Source: Aliiroseovarius sp. PrR006 (GTDB lineage Bacteria > Pseudomonadota > Alphaproteobacteria > Rhodobacterales > Rhodobacteraceae). Taken from it: DNA of 64,000 bases. Below, in pieces: positions 1 to 7,826 of this stretch; positions within the stretch are counted from its first letter, which is position 1; each line of letters begins with the position of its first letter. The stretch is taken from the NCBI RefSeq assembly GCF_010500215.1, contig NZ_JAAGOY010000004.1:1178001-1242000 (forward strand). Direction: 5' to 3'. The notes beneath the pieces were generated by a model. The model was given only the letters and a program-made list of their open reading frames with translations. It made no database searches and was not told the origin of the DNA. Both the position numbers and the translations under genes were made by a program.

Positions 1-1084
1 GGGCTGGGTGAACGAAACCTCGCATCTCTATGACGCGCGCGAATATGACGCGGTGGTCAGTTCGGGCGAGCAAGTGACCGCGGGCCTGATGGCCCTGCGC
101 CTGCAAGAGATGGACGTGCCAGCACGTAGCTGGCAGGGGTGGCAGGTGCCGGTAAAGACCACCGGTGTGCACTCGGCCGCACGGATCGAGGAAATCCCGT
201 CCGACAACATCATGGCCAAGTTCGACGAAGGTATGCGCGTTGCTGTCGTCGCTGGCTTCCAAGGCATCGCAGATGATGGCCGTGTCACCACGCTGGGTCG
301 TGGCGGATCGGACACCACGGCTGTGGCCTTTGCCGCTGCCTTTGATGCCGAACGGTGTGACATCTATACCGATGTGGACGGCGTCTATACGACCGACCCG
401 CGCATCTCGGACAAGGCACGCAAGCTGGACAAGATCGCGTTCGAGGAAATGCTGGAACTGGCATCGCTGGGTGCGAAAGTTCTGCAAACCCGCTCGGTCG
501 AGCTAGCAATGCGCTATAAGGTGAAACTGCGGGTTCTGAGCAGTTTTGAAGAATATGACCCGGAAGCAGGCACGCTGGTCTGCGACGAGGAGGATATCGT
601 GGAAAGCAATGTAGTTTCTGGCGTCGCCTACAGCCGCGACGAAGCAAAAATGACCCTGATCTCGGTGGCAGACCGCCCCGGCATCGCGTCGGCCATCTTC
701 ACCCCGCTGGCCGAGGCTGGCGTGAACGTGGACATGATCGTGCAGAACATCTCGGAAGAGGGTCGCACGGACATGACCTTCTCGTGCCCGGTTGATCAGG
801 TGGCCCGCGCCGAGAAAGCCATGACCGAGGCGAAAGCCGCCGGCAACATCAACTTCCACGACATCGTGGCGGATCAGGATGTGGCTAAGGTCTCGATCGT
901 GGGCATCGGCATGCGTTCGCAGGCGGGTATCGCCGCCAAGATGTTCGACGTGCTGTCCAACGAAGGCATCAACATCAAGGTTATCACGACCTCCGAGATC
1001 AAGATCTCGGTCCTGATCGACCGCAAATACATGGAGCTGGCCGTGCAGGCGCTGCATGATGCGTTCGAGCTGGAGAAAGCGTAA
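1..1084 (+). CDS. lysC: Aspartate kinase, 5'-truncated by the window edge
   Basis: Phosphorylates aspartate at the first step of lysine, threonine and methionine synthesis in the cytoplasm. The reading frame is already open at base 2 (Gly-Trp-Val-Asn-Glu-Thr), so the N-terminal roughly 50 residues, including the KFGGTS nucleotide motif, lie outside the window. What remains is the C-terminal part of the kinase domain (VVSSGEQVTAGL, and GRGGSDTTAVAFAA near residue 100), followed by two ACT domains: VADRPGIASAIF around residue 222 and IVGIGMRSQAGIAAKMF around residue 300. Two ACT domains are the usual feedback-binding module of alphaproteobacterial aspartokinases. A strong intrinsic terminator follows. 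Identity is secure; only the start is missing. Confidence 0.96.
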   Translation, partial: GWVNETSHLYDAREYDAVVSSGEQVTAGLMALRLQEMDVPARSWQGWQVPVKTTGVHSAARIEEIPSDNIMAKFDEGMRVAVVAGFQGIADDGRVTTLGRGGSDTTAVAFAAAFDAERCDIYTDVDGVYTTDPRISDKARKLDKIAFEEMLELASLGAKVLQTRSVELAMRYKVKLRVLSSFEEYDPEAGTLVCDEEDIVESNVVSGVAYSRDEAKMTLISVADRPGIASAIFTPLAEAGVNVDMIVQNISEEGRTDMTFSCPVDQVARAEKAMTEAKAAGNINFHDIVADQDVAKVSIVGIGMRSQAGIAAKMFDVLSNEGINIKVITTSEIKISVLIDRKYMELAVQALHDAFELEKA

Positions 1085-1113
1085 GAGATACGGCCCTTCG
1101 GGTTGGAAAAGAG

Positions 1114-1145
1114 ACGGCCTCGCAGAGATGCGGGGCCGTTTTTTT
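1114..1145 (+). terminator. Intrinsic terminator of lysC
   Basis: An 11-bp stem (1114-1124 with 1129-1139, one G-T pair) closes a GAGA tetraloop and is followed by a run of Ts to 1145. It lies 29 bases after the lysC stop codon. Confidence 0.93.
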
Positions 1146-1221
1146 GGTGGGAGGGCTGCTTCGAGCCCAAACCTATCTTCGCGGAATTGACACTAGACAA
1201 TCCATGGCAGAGGTTTCCAAC

Positions 1222-2154
1222 ATGAAATGGAATTACGATGACCCCGTATTTAACGATTTACTGGCGCTTAACCCATGGGCGATTGATTTATGGGCCGTGC
1301 GGCTGGATCTTATTCGAAACAAAAATTGGAACGTAAATAGTATCAACCAAGGTGGAAATGCTGAGACACGTGCTGGGCTGGAGCAATTCTTCCAAAAACG
1401 CAGTGACGCCACTTTGGCAAGATTGGTTGGATCAGCAATTGACCATGACTCTTGGGCGAGAGAGGTTGGGCTGATTGCTAGGGACGTCTTCGCCGATGTT
1501 GACGTAGCAAATGCTTGGGTCGGTTCCGGTAGGCAGCAATTCTCTGACGGAAGTTCCCTTGCTAATACCGATAGCAAGACCGAAGAATACACTATTGGGC
1601 AGTTCAAAGCCGATTTTCTACTTTTATCTCAAGCAAGTCTAAGGGCGCTTGAAATAAAAGAGCACATTGACATTTCAGGGAAAGTCTTCCCGATCGGCCT
1701 AGATTTGGTAAGGGCAAAACTCCTAGAACCACTGAATGCGAAAGGCACGAAATTTGGGCCGTTCTCAGATCATTCATCGGTCCGGTTCAACAGTGCGGAT
1801 TTCTCTCAATCTGAATTTTTCGACCAAGCATATTTCACTATGACGAAGTTCGAAGGATTTGCCAGGTTTCAGGACGTAATATTCCACGGACCAGCCAGCT
1901 TTCATGCAACCTTGTTTTCAAAGGCAGCGTTTTTCAAAGGTTGTCGGTTCGAGCACTCCACCGGATTCTGCGGGGCAAAGTTTGAGGAGGCCGTGGATTT
2001 TTCAGAGGCTGTTTTTAATGGTGACACCACATTTGAGGATTCGATGTTCGGAGCTTCGGTTGAATTTAGAGATTCAACATTTCCGGGCAGAGTATACGTG
2101 GGTCGCATACCGAAAAACGTCAAACAACGTATCCTCGATGCAAATCACCCATAG
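1222..2154 (+). CDS. Pentapeptide-repeat-like protein, low G+C
   Basis: Function unknown. The 310-residue product has an N-terminal half without a domain I recognise. A C-terminal half (about residues 190-295) carries Phe recurring about every five residues (FNSADFSQSEF, FDQAYFTMTKF, FHATLFSKAAFF, FEEAVDFSEAVF), the pattern of pentapeptide-repeat right-handed beta helices. I chose ATG 1222 because CAGAGG at 1208-1213 is correctly spaced; ATG 1204 lacks a ribosome site. Base composition differs from its neighbours: bases 1621-1680 contain only 24 G/C of 60. No transposon ends or partner gene are visible. It looks like a horizontally acquired orphan inserted after the lysC terminator. Confidence in the gene is good; in a role, none. 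Confidence 0.75.
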   Translation: MKWNYDDPVFNDLLALNPWAIDLWAVRLDLIRNKNWNVNSINQGGNAETRAGLEQFFQKRSDATLARLVGSAIDHDSWAREVGLIARDVFADVDVANAWVGSGRQQFSDGSSLANTDSKTEEYTIGQFKADFLLLSQASLRALEIKEHIDISGKVFPIGLDLVRAKLLEPLNAKGTKFGPFSDHSSVRFNSADFSQSEFFDQAYFTMTKFEGFARFQDVIFHGPASFHATLFSKAAFFKGCRFEHSTGFCGAKFEEAVDFSEAVFNGDTTFEDSMFGASVEFRDSTFPGRVYVGRIPKNVKQRILDANHP

Positions 2155-2216
2155 CTTTTTTCGAATGCCCGCTTAGTCCCACAAAGCTGACGACCGCAGT
2201 AGAGCGCGAAACAGTT

Positions 2217-2879
2217 TTAATCACTGTGTTTAACGACCTCGCCCTCCAACCCCGCAATAATCAACTCCACTCCCTGCGCGAAGTTGTGCAACCCATCATA
2301 TTCGCGCGCGGCAACCTTCTCGGCCATGGCACGCAGGTTGGGATAGGTCTCGGCGGGGATCAGGTGGAGGTGCGCTTGGGTGACCTCGGCGTAGTCCTCA
2401 GGGGCAAAGGGGAAGTTTAGCTCCTGCAGGGTGAAGCCATAGATGTGGCTGTCCATCAGGTTCCAAGCGTGATCGGCGTCGATCAACTCGAAGCCCGCAT
2501 TGGTCATCACAGCCAGCGTCGCCTCGACATAGGCCAGCACGTTGGGGCCGGTGTTGGGCAGCGACACCATCAGTTGGATCGTCCACGGGTGGCGCTTGAA
2601 CACAGCGCGGGCGTTGTGGGCGCGGGCGCGGAGTTCCTCTTGCCACGGCCCGTCCGGATTGGGTAGCGGGATTTGCGCGATGGCCCAGTCAGCCATACCC
2701 ATCAGCAGCGCGTCTTTATTGGCGAAATGGTTGTAGAGCGACATCGCCTCGACCCCCAGCGCGGCGGCGAGTTTGCGCATGGACAGCGAATCAGAGCCGG
2801 CCTCATCCGCCAGCTTCACGGCAGCGGCGAGGATCGCCTCGCGCGTCAGCTTTGATGTTTTCTTTGATTTTCTAGCCAC
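2217..2879 (-). CDS. TetR-family transcriptional regulator
   Basis: Predicted repressor of itself and of the divergent NAD(P)-binding gene at 2975. The 220-residue protein has a TetR N-terminal HTH at about residues 12-57 (TREAILAAAVKLADEAG...MRKLAAALGVEAMSLYNHFANKDALL) and a C-terminal ligand domain of the tetracycline-repressor-like type. The start is GTG at 2879, preceded by GAGGGG at good distance. Two identical palindromes in the 95-bp divergent region are its likely operators. The inducer is unknown. Confidence 0.92.
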   Translation of the reverse strand: MARKSKKTSKLTREAILAAAVKLADEAGSDSLSMRKLAAALGVEAMSLYNHFANKDALLMGMADWAIAQIPLPNPDGPWQEELRARAHNARAVFKRHPWTIQLMVSLPNTGPNVLAYVEATLAVMTNAGFELIDADHAWNLMDSHIYGFTLQELNFPFAPEDYAEVTQAHLHLIPAETYPNLRAMAEKVAAREYDGLHNFAQGVELIIAGLEGEVVKHSD

Positions 2880-2903
2880 TTGCGCCCCTCCGATTACCCC
2901 CTC

Positions 2904-2932
2904 TTGATTTACTTACAGTGTAAGTTTATATC
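2904..2932 (+). promoter_or_regulatory. Promoter of the NAD(P)-binding gene with operator in the spacer
   Basis: TTGATT (2904-2909), a 17-base spacer, then TATATC (2927-2932) read as a sigma-70-type promoter for the gene at 2975. The first copy of the 15-bp palindrome fills the spacer exactly, so TetR binding there would block RNA polymerase. A weaker promoter may run the other way over the same site. Confidence 0.7.
2911..2925. promoter_or_regulatory. TetR operator copy O1
   Basis: ACTTACAGTGTAAGT, a palindrome with only the central base unpaired. An identical copy lies 35 bp away. It sits between the divergent tetR and NAD(P)-binding genes. Confidence 0.8.
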
Positions 2933-2945
2933 AAGCCCCAAGTTA

Positions 2946-2960
2946 ACTTACAGTGTAAGT
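2946..2960. promoter_or_regulatory. TetR operator copy O2
   Basis: The second identical ACTTACAGTGTAAGT palindrome, ending 14 bases before the ATG at 2975, downstream of the predicted promoter, where bound repressor would act as a roadblock. Confidence 0.8.
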
Positions 2961-2974
2961 AAAGGATCAAGGAT

Positions 2975-3676
2975 ATGAAACGCATTTGCATCGTCGGGAT
3001 TTCGGGCAAGCTGGGACAATATATGCTGAAACACGCGCTGGAGCGCGGCTATCACGTGAATGGCGTGTGCCGGGAAAAGAGTGTCGGAAAGTTGGACGCG
3101 GTGATGGCCGAGCATGGCGACCGCATCACGTTGTTCCCCGGCAAGACCAATGACCGTGAGGTGATCCGGCAAGCCGTGAAGGACTGCGAGGGCGTATTGA
3201 CCGTGCTGGCCCCGTGGGGCGTGCAGCAATATTCGTCCGGCACCGCACAGGCAGTAATGGACTACGCCGCGCCGGACGCGCGGCTGATCTTCTCCTGCGG
3301 TTGGCACATCACTTTGGACGGGAAGGACCAATACTCGCGCACTTTCCGCGCGCTGCTTGCGATTGCGACCAAGCTGACCCGCTGGCTGCGACTGGTCGAG
3401 ATTGACGACCAAGTGCTGGCTTGTGATCTGATCTTCAAGTCAGACACCAAATGGACCGTGGTGCGCGGATCGGACCTTGAGGAAGGGGAAAGCCAAGGAC
3501 TCCCCGTCTGGTCCGAACATGTGCAGGACCCGGTGTTGGCCTCGAACAAGACCCACCGGATCGACTTTGCGCTGTTCATGGTCGAGGCGCTGAAAAACGA
3601 CGCGCTGATCGGGAAGGCGCCCGCGATTTGCGGGGCTGGGACGGAAAGCGCGCGGGCCTATGCGTCCGTAGTCTGA
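2975..3676 (+). CDS. NAD(P)-binding (NmrA/atypical SDR-like) oxidoreductase
   Basis: A 233-residue Rossmann protein. It opens with MKRICIVGISGKLGQYM, giving the GxxGxxG dinucleotide motif at residues 8-14, and resembles NmrA/NAD-dependent epimerase-like atypical SDRs, not classical SDRs, since no YxxxK pair is obvious. Substrate unknown. It is probably induced when the neighbouring TetR releases O1 and O2. AAGGAT just upstream serves as ribosome site. The 3' end overlaps the convergent FAD oxidoreductase by 19 bases. TetR/NmrA-like pairs often respond to electrophiles or aromatic compounds, but nothing here identifies the signal. Confidence 0.85.
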   Translation: MKRICIVGISGKLGQYMLKHALERGYHVNGVCREKSVGKLDAVMAEHGDRITLFPGKTNDREVIRQAVKDCEGVLTVLAPWGVQQYSSGTAQAVMDYAAPDARLIFSCGWHITLDGKDQYSRTFRALLAIATKLTRWLRLVEIDDQVLACDLIFKSDTKWTVVRGSDLEEGESQGLPVWSEHVQDPVLASNKTHRIDFALFMVEALKNDALIGKAPAICGAGTESARAYASVV

Positions 3677-4959
3677 AGTCGATTGACCCCTTGGGCAGTC
3701 AGCGCGGCGATGAGCTCGTCCATCGCAATGCTTTGAACGGGTTGGCCGCCGCGCAGCGCCAAGGCGGCGGCGGTTCCCGTCGCCTGCCCCATAGCCATGC
3801 ATTGCGGCATGCCGCGCACTGACGCGAAGGCCACGGGATCTGCGGACAGGATCCGCCCCGCGAACATCAGGTTCTCGATCCGCGCCGGGATCAACGCACG
3901 AAACGGAATCGTGTAATAATCGCCGTTCGAGATCGCAGCGTGATGGGTCATATCCCCGTCCGAGCGCATCACGTCGTCAATGGGATTGTCGCAGGCCACG
4001 ATGCCATCCGAGAACTTGGTGGCGGCTGCAAGGTCCGCACCGGTGAGACGGTAGAAGCCCTCCAGTTTGCGTGTTTCGCGCACGCCGACCGTCGGGGACA
4101 GCAGTGACATGTGGGCCTGCTGAAACCCCGGCACGTCGCTTTGCAGGAACTGCGCCAGCTGCAGGCAGCGCCGCCGCCCCTCTTGCGTGGCGCGTCCGAC
4201 GGCCATCGGGTCGGTCCCATCCACATTGCGTATATGCACCGAATTGCAAAATACGGTGCCGGCGTGGAACCCGCGCATCAGGTAGAGCTGCGCAAGGTCG
4301 GGATGCAGGCGACCTTCAGATATGCCACGCGCGGCGTGGGCTTGGAAATAGGGGTCGGGGTCGGCAAAGGCCGTGTCCCAATCTGCACCGATCATGTGGA
4401 ACGAGATCGTAACCGCCATCATATTGCCCGAGGCATCGCCCAGTGCATGGGGCACACCTGCCTTGGCTGATATATCTCCGTCGCCAGAGCAGTCGATAAC
4501 CATGCCGGGCGTGACCGTGAACAGCCCGTTGCGATCACAGCAATCCACCCGGCCGATCTTGTCCCCTTCAAGATGCGGCGTCAGCGCAGTCGCCCCCAAC
4601 CGGACCTCGACACCTGCTTCTTCAAGCATCTCGAACATCGTCAGAGTGGCGATGTCGTGGTCGTAGAGGATCTCGGGCCCGAAATTCTCCAGCGTGCAGG
4701 GGCGTTTCTCTGCGGCAGGAGGGTCCATTGCGGCAAGACGGTCTGTCAGCTCTTCCATCAGCCCGCCAATGATCTGATCGACCGGATAGCCCCCGCCCCA
4801 CGGCATACCGGGGCAGAACGCCATGACGCCACCGACTTTCTGCGTCGCCTCCAGAAGCATTACACGAAGACCTTGCCGACCAGCGGCAACCGCCGCGCCA
4901 AAGCCTGCAGTGCCGCCTCCGACAACCAGAACATCCACAGCTATTTTGTTTTGTAACAC
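3658..4959 (-). CDS. FAD-dependent oxidoreductase (FAD_oxidored type)
   Basis: A 433-residue flavoprotein with a Rossmann FAD site near the N-terminus (VDVLVVGGGTAGFGAAVAAGRQG) and the VIDCSGDGDISAKAG segment typical of the FAD_oxidored family, which is related to fumarate reductase flavoproteins. A C-terminal FAD contact (NLMFAGRILSADPVAFASVRGMPQCMAMGQATG) is also present. Substrate unknown. I chose GTG 4959 because GGGGGG precedes it by a short spacer. The frame stays open to an ATG at 5082, which would add a Cys-rich 41-residue extension and overlap the upstream EamA gene by 35 bases. The gene follows the EamA exporter in the same direction and may be co-transcribed. Confidence 0.83.
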   Translation of the reverse strand: MLQNKIAVDVLVVGGGTAGFGAAVAAGRQGLRVMLLEATQKVGGVMAFCPGMPWGGGYPVDQIIGGLMEELTDRLAAMDPPAAEKRPCTLENFGPEILYDHDIATLTMFEMLEEAGVEVRLGATALTPHLEGDKIGRVDCCDRNGLFTVTPGMVIDCSGDGDISAKAGVPHALGDASGNMMAVTISFHMIGADWDTAFADPDPYFQAHAARGISEGRLHPDLAQLYLMRGFHAGTVFCNSVHIRNVDGTDPMAVGRATQEGRRRCLQLAQFLQSDVPGFQQAHMSLLSPTVGVRETRKLEGFYRLTGADLAAATKFSDGIVACDNPIDDVMRSDGDMTHHAAISNGDYYTIPFRALIPARIENLMFAGRILSADPVAFASVRGMPQCMAMGQATGTAAALALRGGQPVQSIAMDELIAALTAQGVNRLQTTDA

Positions 4960-5047
4960 GTCAGCCCCCCGATGCCTCGTTTCATCGCCGACTAGAGAGG
5001 CAACGAGACGCCGTTGCAAGTCACAAACGCATGGACCGGAAGGGCAA

Positions 5048-5956
5048 TTATCGGCGGAGCACCCCAAACACTCGTCCGTCATTCACTGCAAACCCCACCG
5101 CGATGATCGCAAAGCCAATCCATGCCTCGGGGCCCATGCGTTCGCCCAGAAACAGCGCGCCGAGGCCGATGGCGAAGGGCGGGATCAAGAGGGTGACGAG
5201 CATCAGGTTTGCGGCCCCTGCCCTGACGAGGATCGCGAAGTAAAGGACATAGGCCAGCGCAGTGGACAGGGCGGCGAGGCCTAGAAGGGCGCCCCATGTG
5301 GTTGCGGTCAAGGCGAGGGTCGGTGCGCCGTCCACCACCCAGACCACGGGGGCCATGATCAGGGCGCTCGCCGTCACCATGCCCAGCGCGTTCATCAAAG
5401 GGGGCTGGCCTGCCAGCATGACCCGGCCCCAGACGCTGGCGAAAGCGTATGACAGTGCCGCACCCATGATTGCCAGCTGCGCGAGGTTGGCGGGGTTGAA
5501 GCCCGATACAGCCTCGGGCCCCATGATGACGCCGACACCGATGAGGCCCAGAATGGCGCCCCCGATCTTGCGGGCAGTGAGGGGTTCGTCGGCCAGCAAC
5601 ACGCCCGCGACCACTGCGCCAAACATCGCCGTTGTTCCGTTCAGGATCGAGGCAAGGCCGCTTTCAATCTGCGTCTGTCCCCAAAAAATCAGCGAAAACG
5701 GGATGGCGTTGTTCAACGCGCCCATGCCCAGATAGCCCAGCCAGATGCGCGGGTAGCGCGGGACGGGGATGCGTTTCAGAGCGACGATCACGGCCAGAAT
5801 AGGAATGGTCCAGACCACACGATGCAGTGTGATGGTCAGGGGCGGCACCTCACCCAGTGCGACCTCGGCAAAGAAGAACGACCCGCCCCAAACGGCAGCC
5901 AGAGCGATCAGCATGATCCATGCAGTGCGATCCATTTGGAGGGCGGGTTGGGGCAT
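5048..5956 (-). CDS. EamA/DMT-family transporter
   Basis: An inner-membrane protein of 302 residues with about ten hydrophobic helices in two EamA repeats (repeat one near residues 8-140, repeat two near 150-285). The first helix carries WIMLIALAAVWGGSFFF, the signature opening of this drug/metabolite exporter superfamily. I chose ATG 5956, with AGGA nine bases before it; an in-frame upstream extension to 6064 is hydrophilic and atypical. The FAD oxidoreductase follows downstream. Substrate cannot be predicted; amino acids, nucleobases and metabolites are all known for relatives. Confidence 0.9.
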   Translation of the reverse strand: MPQPALQMDRTAWIMLIALAAVWGGSFFFAEVALGEVPPLTITLHRVVWTIPILAVIVALKRIPVPRYPRIWLGYLGMGALNNAIPFSLIFWGQTQIESGLASILNGTTAMFGAVVAGVLLADEPLTARKIGGAILGLIGVGVIMGPEAVSGFNPANLAQLAIMGAALSYAFASVWGRVMLAGQPPLMNALGMVTASALIMAPVVWVVDGAPTLALTATTWGALLGLAALSTALAYVLYFAILVRAGAANLMLVTLLIPPFAIGLGALFLGERMGPEAWIGFAIIAVGFAVNDGRVFGVLRR

Positions 5957-6109
5957 AGAGTGGGATCCTGTGGTGTTGTTCCATAGGAATGGCGGGATTT
6001 GCCGCGAAGGCCAATCCGTTTCTTGTGGTTTTGCACCCGAGGAGGTGTCGCTTGCGTCAATCAACCCATGATGGCAACCTGCGCGAAAGACTTCGTTTTA
6101 GGAATCATT

Positions 6110-7735
6110 ATGCGTAACTTTATTTTTGTCGCGGCCCTGTCCGTCCTCCCGTCCGTCGCGACAGCTGATCCATTGGAAGACATCCGCGAAAGCGTTGCGG
6201 CACAGGATGTTGAAGCCGTTAGTCAGTATATGCTGCAGATGCACAAAACCGCTGAAGCTGACGGGAACTTCACACCTCTTCAGCGCGTGAATGGTAAAGT
6301 GTTCTCGTCAACAGATCCCAAAGTAATTTCCTTCTTGAAGAAGTGGCTGGAAGAGGACCCAGAGAATCTGTATGCCTTAACCGCATGGGCTTGGAACCGT
6401 CACGAAGTTGCGTTCGCATATCGTGGGTTCAAAAACATGCGACAAAGCTCTCCTTACGCGATCGAGGCATACCGTCAGGAAAATGATGCCGCGCGAACTG
6501 CGGCTCAGATGGCCTATGCGCTGGACCCTAAGTATGTTCCCGCCGCGGACGCGATGATTACGATGCACCCGGGGCGCGGGGCCGCTGTCGATATTGACAA
6601 GATACTCGCAGACATCATGGAGGTGTCGCCAAACTATCAATCCCTTAGCAATGCAATTTGGGCCAGCAGTCCGAATTGGGGGGGATCGTTCAATAGCATG
6701 TCACAGAAATGCGTAAAATACGCCGACCGGATTCCAGACTACTCACAAGACATCTGCCTCACGAAAGCAGCGCTTGAATTCAACGTGCCTTCTGAAATGC
6801 GAAAGACGGCGTTGAAGGTGTTGTCGGAATCCGATCACCCCAGACTTCTGAGTAAGTACGCCGACAGCTACAACTATATCGGCTTTCCAAAACCAATTGA
6901 TGTCGACAGGTTGATCGAGAAGCATCGGAAAGCCCTATCAACCAATCCCAATGCTGAGCAGTACCTGATATCTGCAGAATATTTTTCGATCAATTTCGGC
7001 CGGAGTGAGTACTATTTCGAGGCCCGCGACGCGCTGCGTGAAAATATACTGACGCGAGTGAAGGCCAATCCCTACGATCCCCATTTGATCAAGGACTATC
7101 TGCAGTTAGAGCTGAAAATTAAAACTGATATGCGGAGATTGGCTGGAAGGCCCAAGCCCGTCTGGGATGACAGCATGCTGTTGGCACTCCAAAAGCACTG
7201 GGTCAACGCTTTGGAATTCGGGCAATTTGACCCTGCGATCTGGGCGCTGGGGGCCAGTCTTCTTGATATAACGGACCCGCGTGATGACAATGACCGGATC
7301 GTGGCCTTTCTATCGCAGGCAATCTCGCTTTCTCCAGAGCCTCAGCAGTTTCTTGGACAGCTCATGAACCACCACTACTATACGTGGCGCGATGCGGCTT
7401 CGGCCTTGAAGTCAAACTCTGACACTATTGAAGGCGATGCTCAGTTCGATATCATGAAGGATGCACAATGCCCGATGTACGGCGCGGCACGTTTATTTGC
7501 CACATTCTGTGAATTCCAGCCTGGCAATCAATACTGCAATCCGGTGCTCATGTACCCGGGAACTGCTGAGAAAATCCTGTCAGATGGGGAAGTAATTACT
7601 GCGTGTTCGTTCGAAGCAGAGGCAGACATTCAAGATGTATATCTGAAATACTTCAATCCGGTTCCGACTGAGGACTTCCTCGCCAAACACATGCCTCATC
7701 TGGCTCATCCCGACGAGGAAACCGCAGCGGATTGA
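6110..7735 (+). CDS. Exported protein of unknown function with helical repeats
   Basis: A 541-residue protein with a clear Sec signal peptide (residues 1-19, cleavage after SVATA). The mature part is alpha-helical and Ala/Tyr-rich, reminiscent of TPR-like or DUF4034-type proteins (for example ALTAWAWNRHEVAFAYRGF and AARTAAQMAYALDPKYVPAAD), but I cannot assign a family firmly. Several Cys in the second half (CPMYGAARLFATFCEFQPGNQYCNPV) could form periplasmic disulphides. ATG 6110 is preceded by TAGGA. G+C is below the neighbours (30 of 60 in bases 6901-6960), suggesting transfer. It stands alone, divergent from the EamA gene and convergent with cysK. Confidence 0.75.
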   Translation: MRNFIFVAALSVLPSVATADPLEDIRESVAAQDVEAVSQYMLQMHKTAEADGNFTPLQRVNGKVFSSTDPKVISFLKKWLEEDPENLYALTAWAWNRHEVAFAYRGFKNMRQSSPYAIEAYRQENDAARTAAQMAYALDPKYVPAADAMITMHPGRGAAVDIDKILADIMEVSPNYQSLSNAIWASSPNWGGSFNSMSQKCVKYADRIPDYSQDICLTKAALEFNVPSEMRKTALKVLSESDHPRLLSKYADSYNYIGFPKPIDVDRLIEKHRKALSTNPNAEQYLISAEYFSINFGRSEYYFEARDALRENILTRVKANPYDPHLIKDYLQLELKIKTDMRRLAGRPKPVWDDSMLLALQKHWVNALEFGQFDPAIWALGASLLDITDPRDDNDRIVAFLSQAISLSPEPQQFLGQLMNHHYYTWRDAASALKSNSDTIEGDAQFDIMKDAQCPMYGAARLFATFCEFQPGNQYCNPVLMYPGTAEKILSDGEVITACSFEAEADIQDVYLKYFNPVPTEDFLAKHMPHLAHPDEETAAD

Positions 7736-7773
7736 GATCCATCTGGCGCGCGGAAGCGATAGTCCGGCTAGAA

Positions 7774-7805
7774 ACAAAAACAGCCCACCAATCCGGCAGG
7801 CTGTT
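7774..7805 (-). terminator. Intrinsic terminator of cysteine synthase
   Basis: Read on the minus strand, an 11-bp stem with two G-T pairs (7795-7805 with 7779-7789) and a 5-base loop is followed by TTTTTG. It also lies after the plus-strand gene ending at 7735. Confidence 0.85.
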
Positions 7806-7826
7806 CTTCGTTTATAGCGTCGCGCT

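Noticed and set aside
3658-3676. Gene fusion or frameshift at the NmrA-like/FAD oxidoreductase 3' overlap
   Set aside because: The two stop codons overlap tail to tail on opposite strands, a normal compact convergent arrangement.
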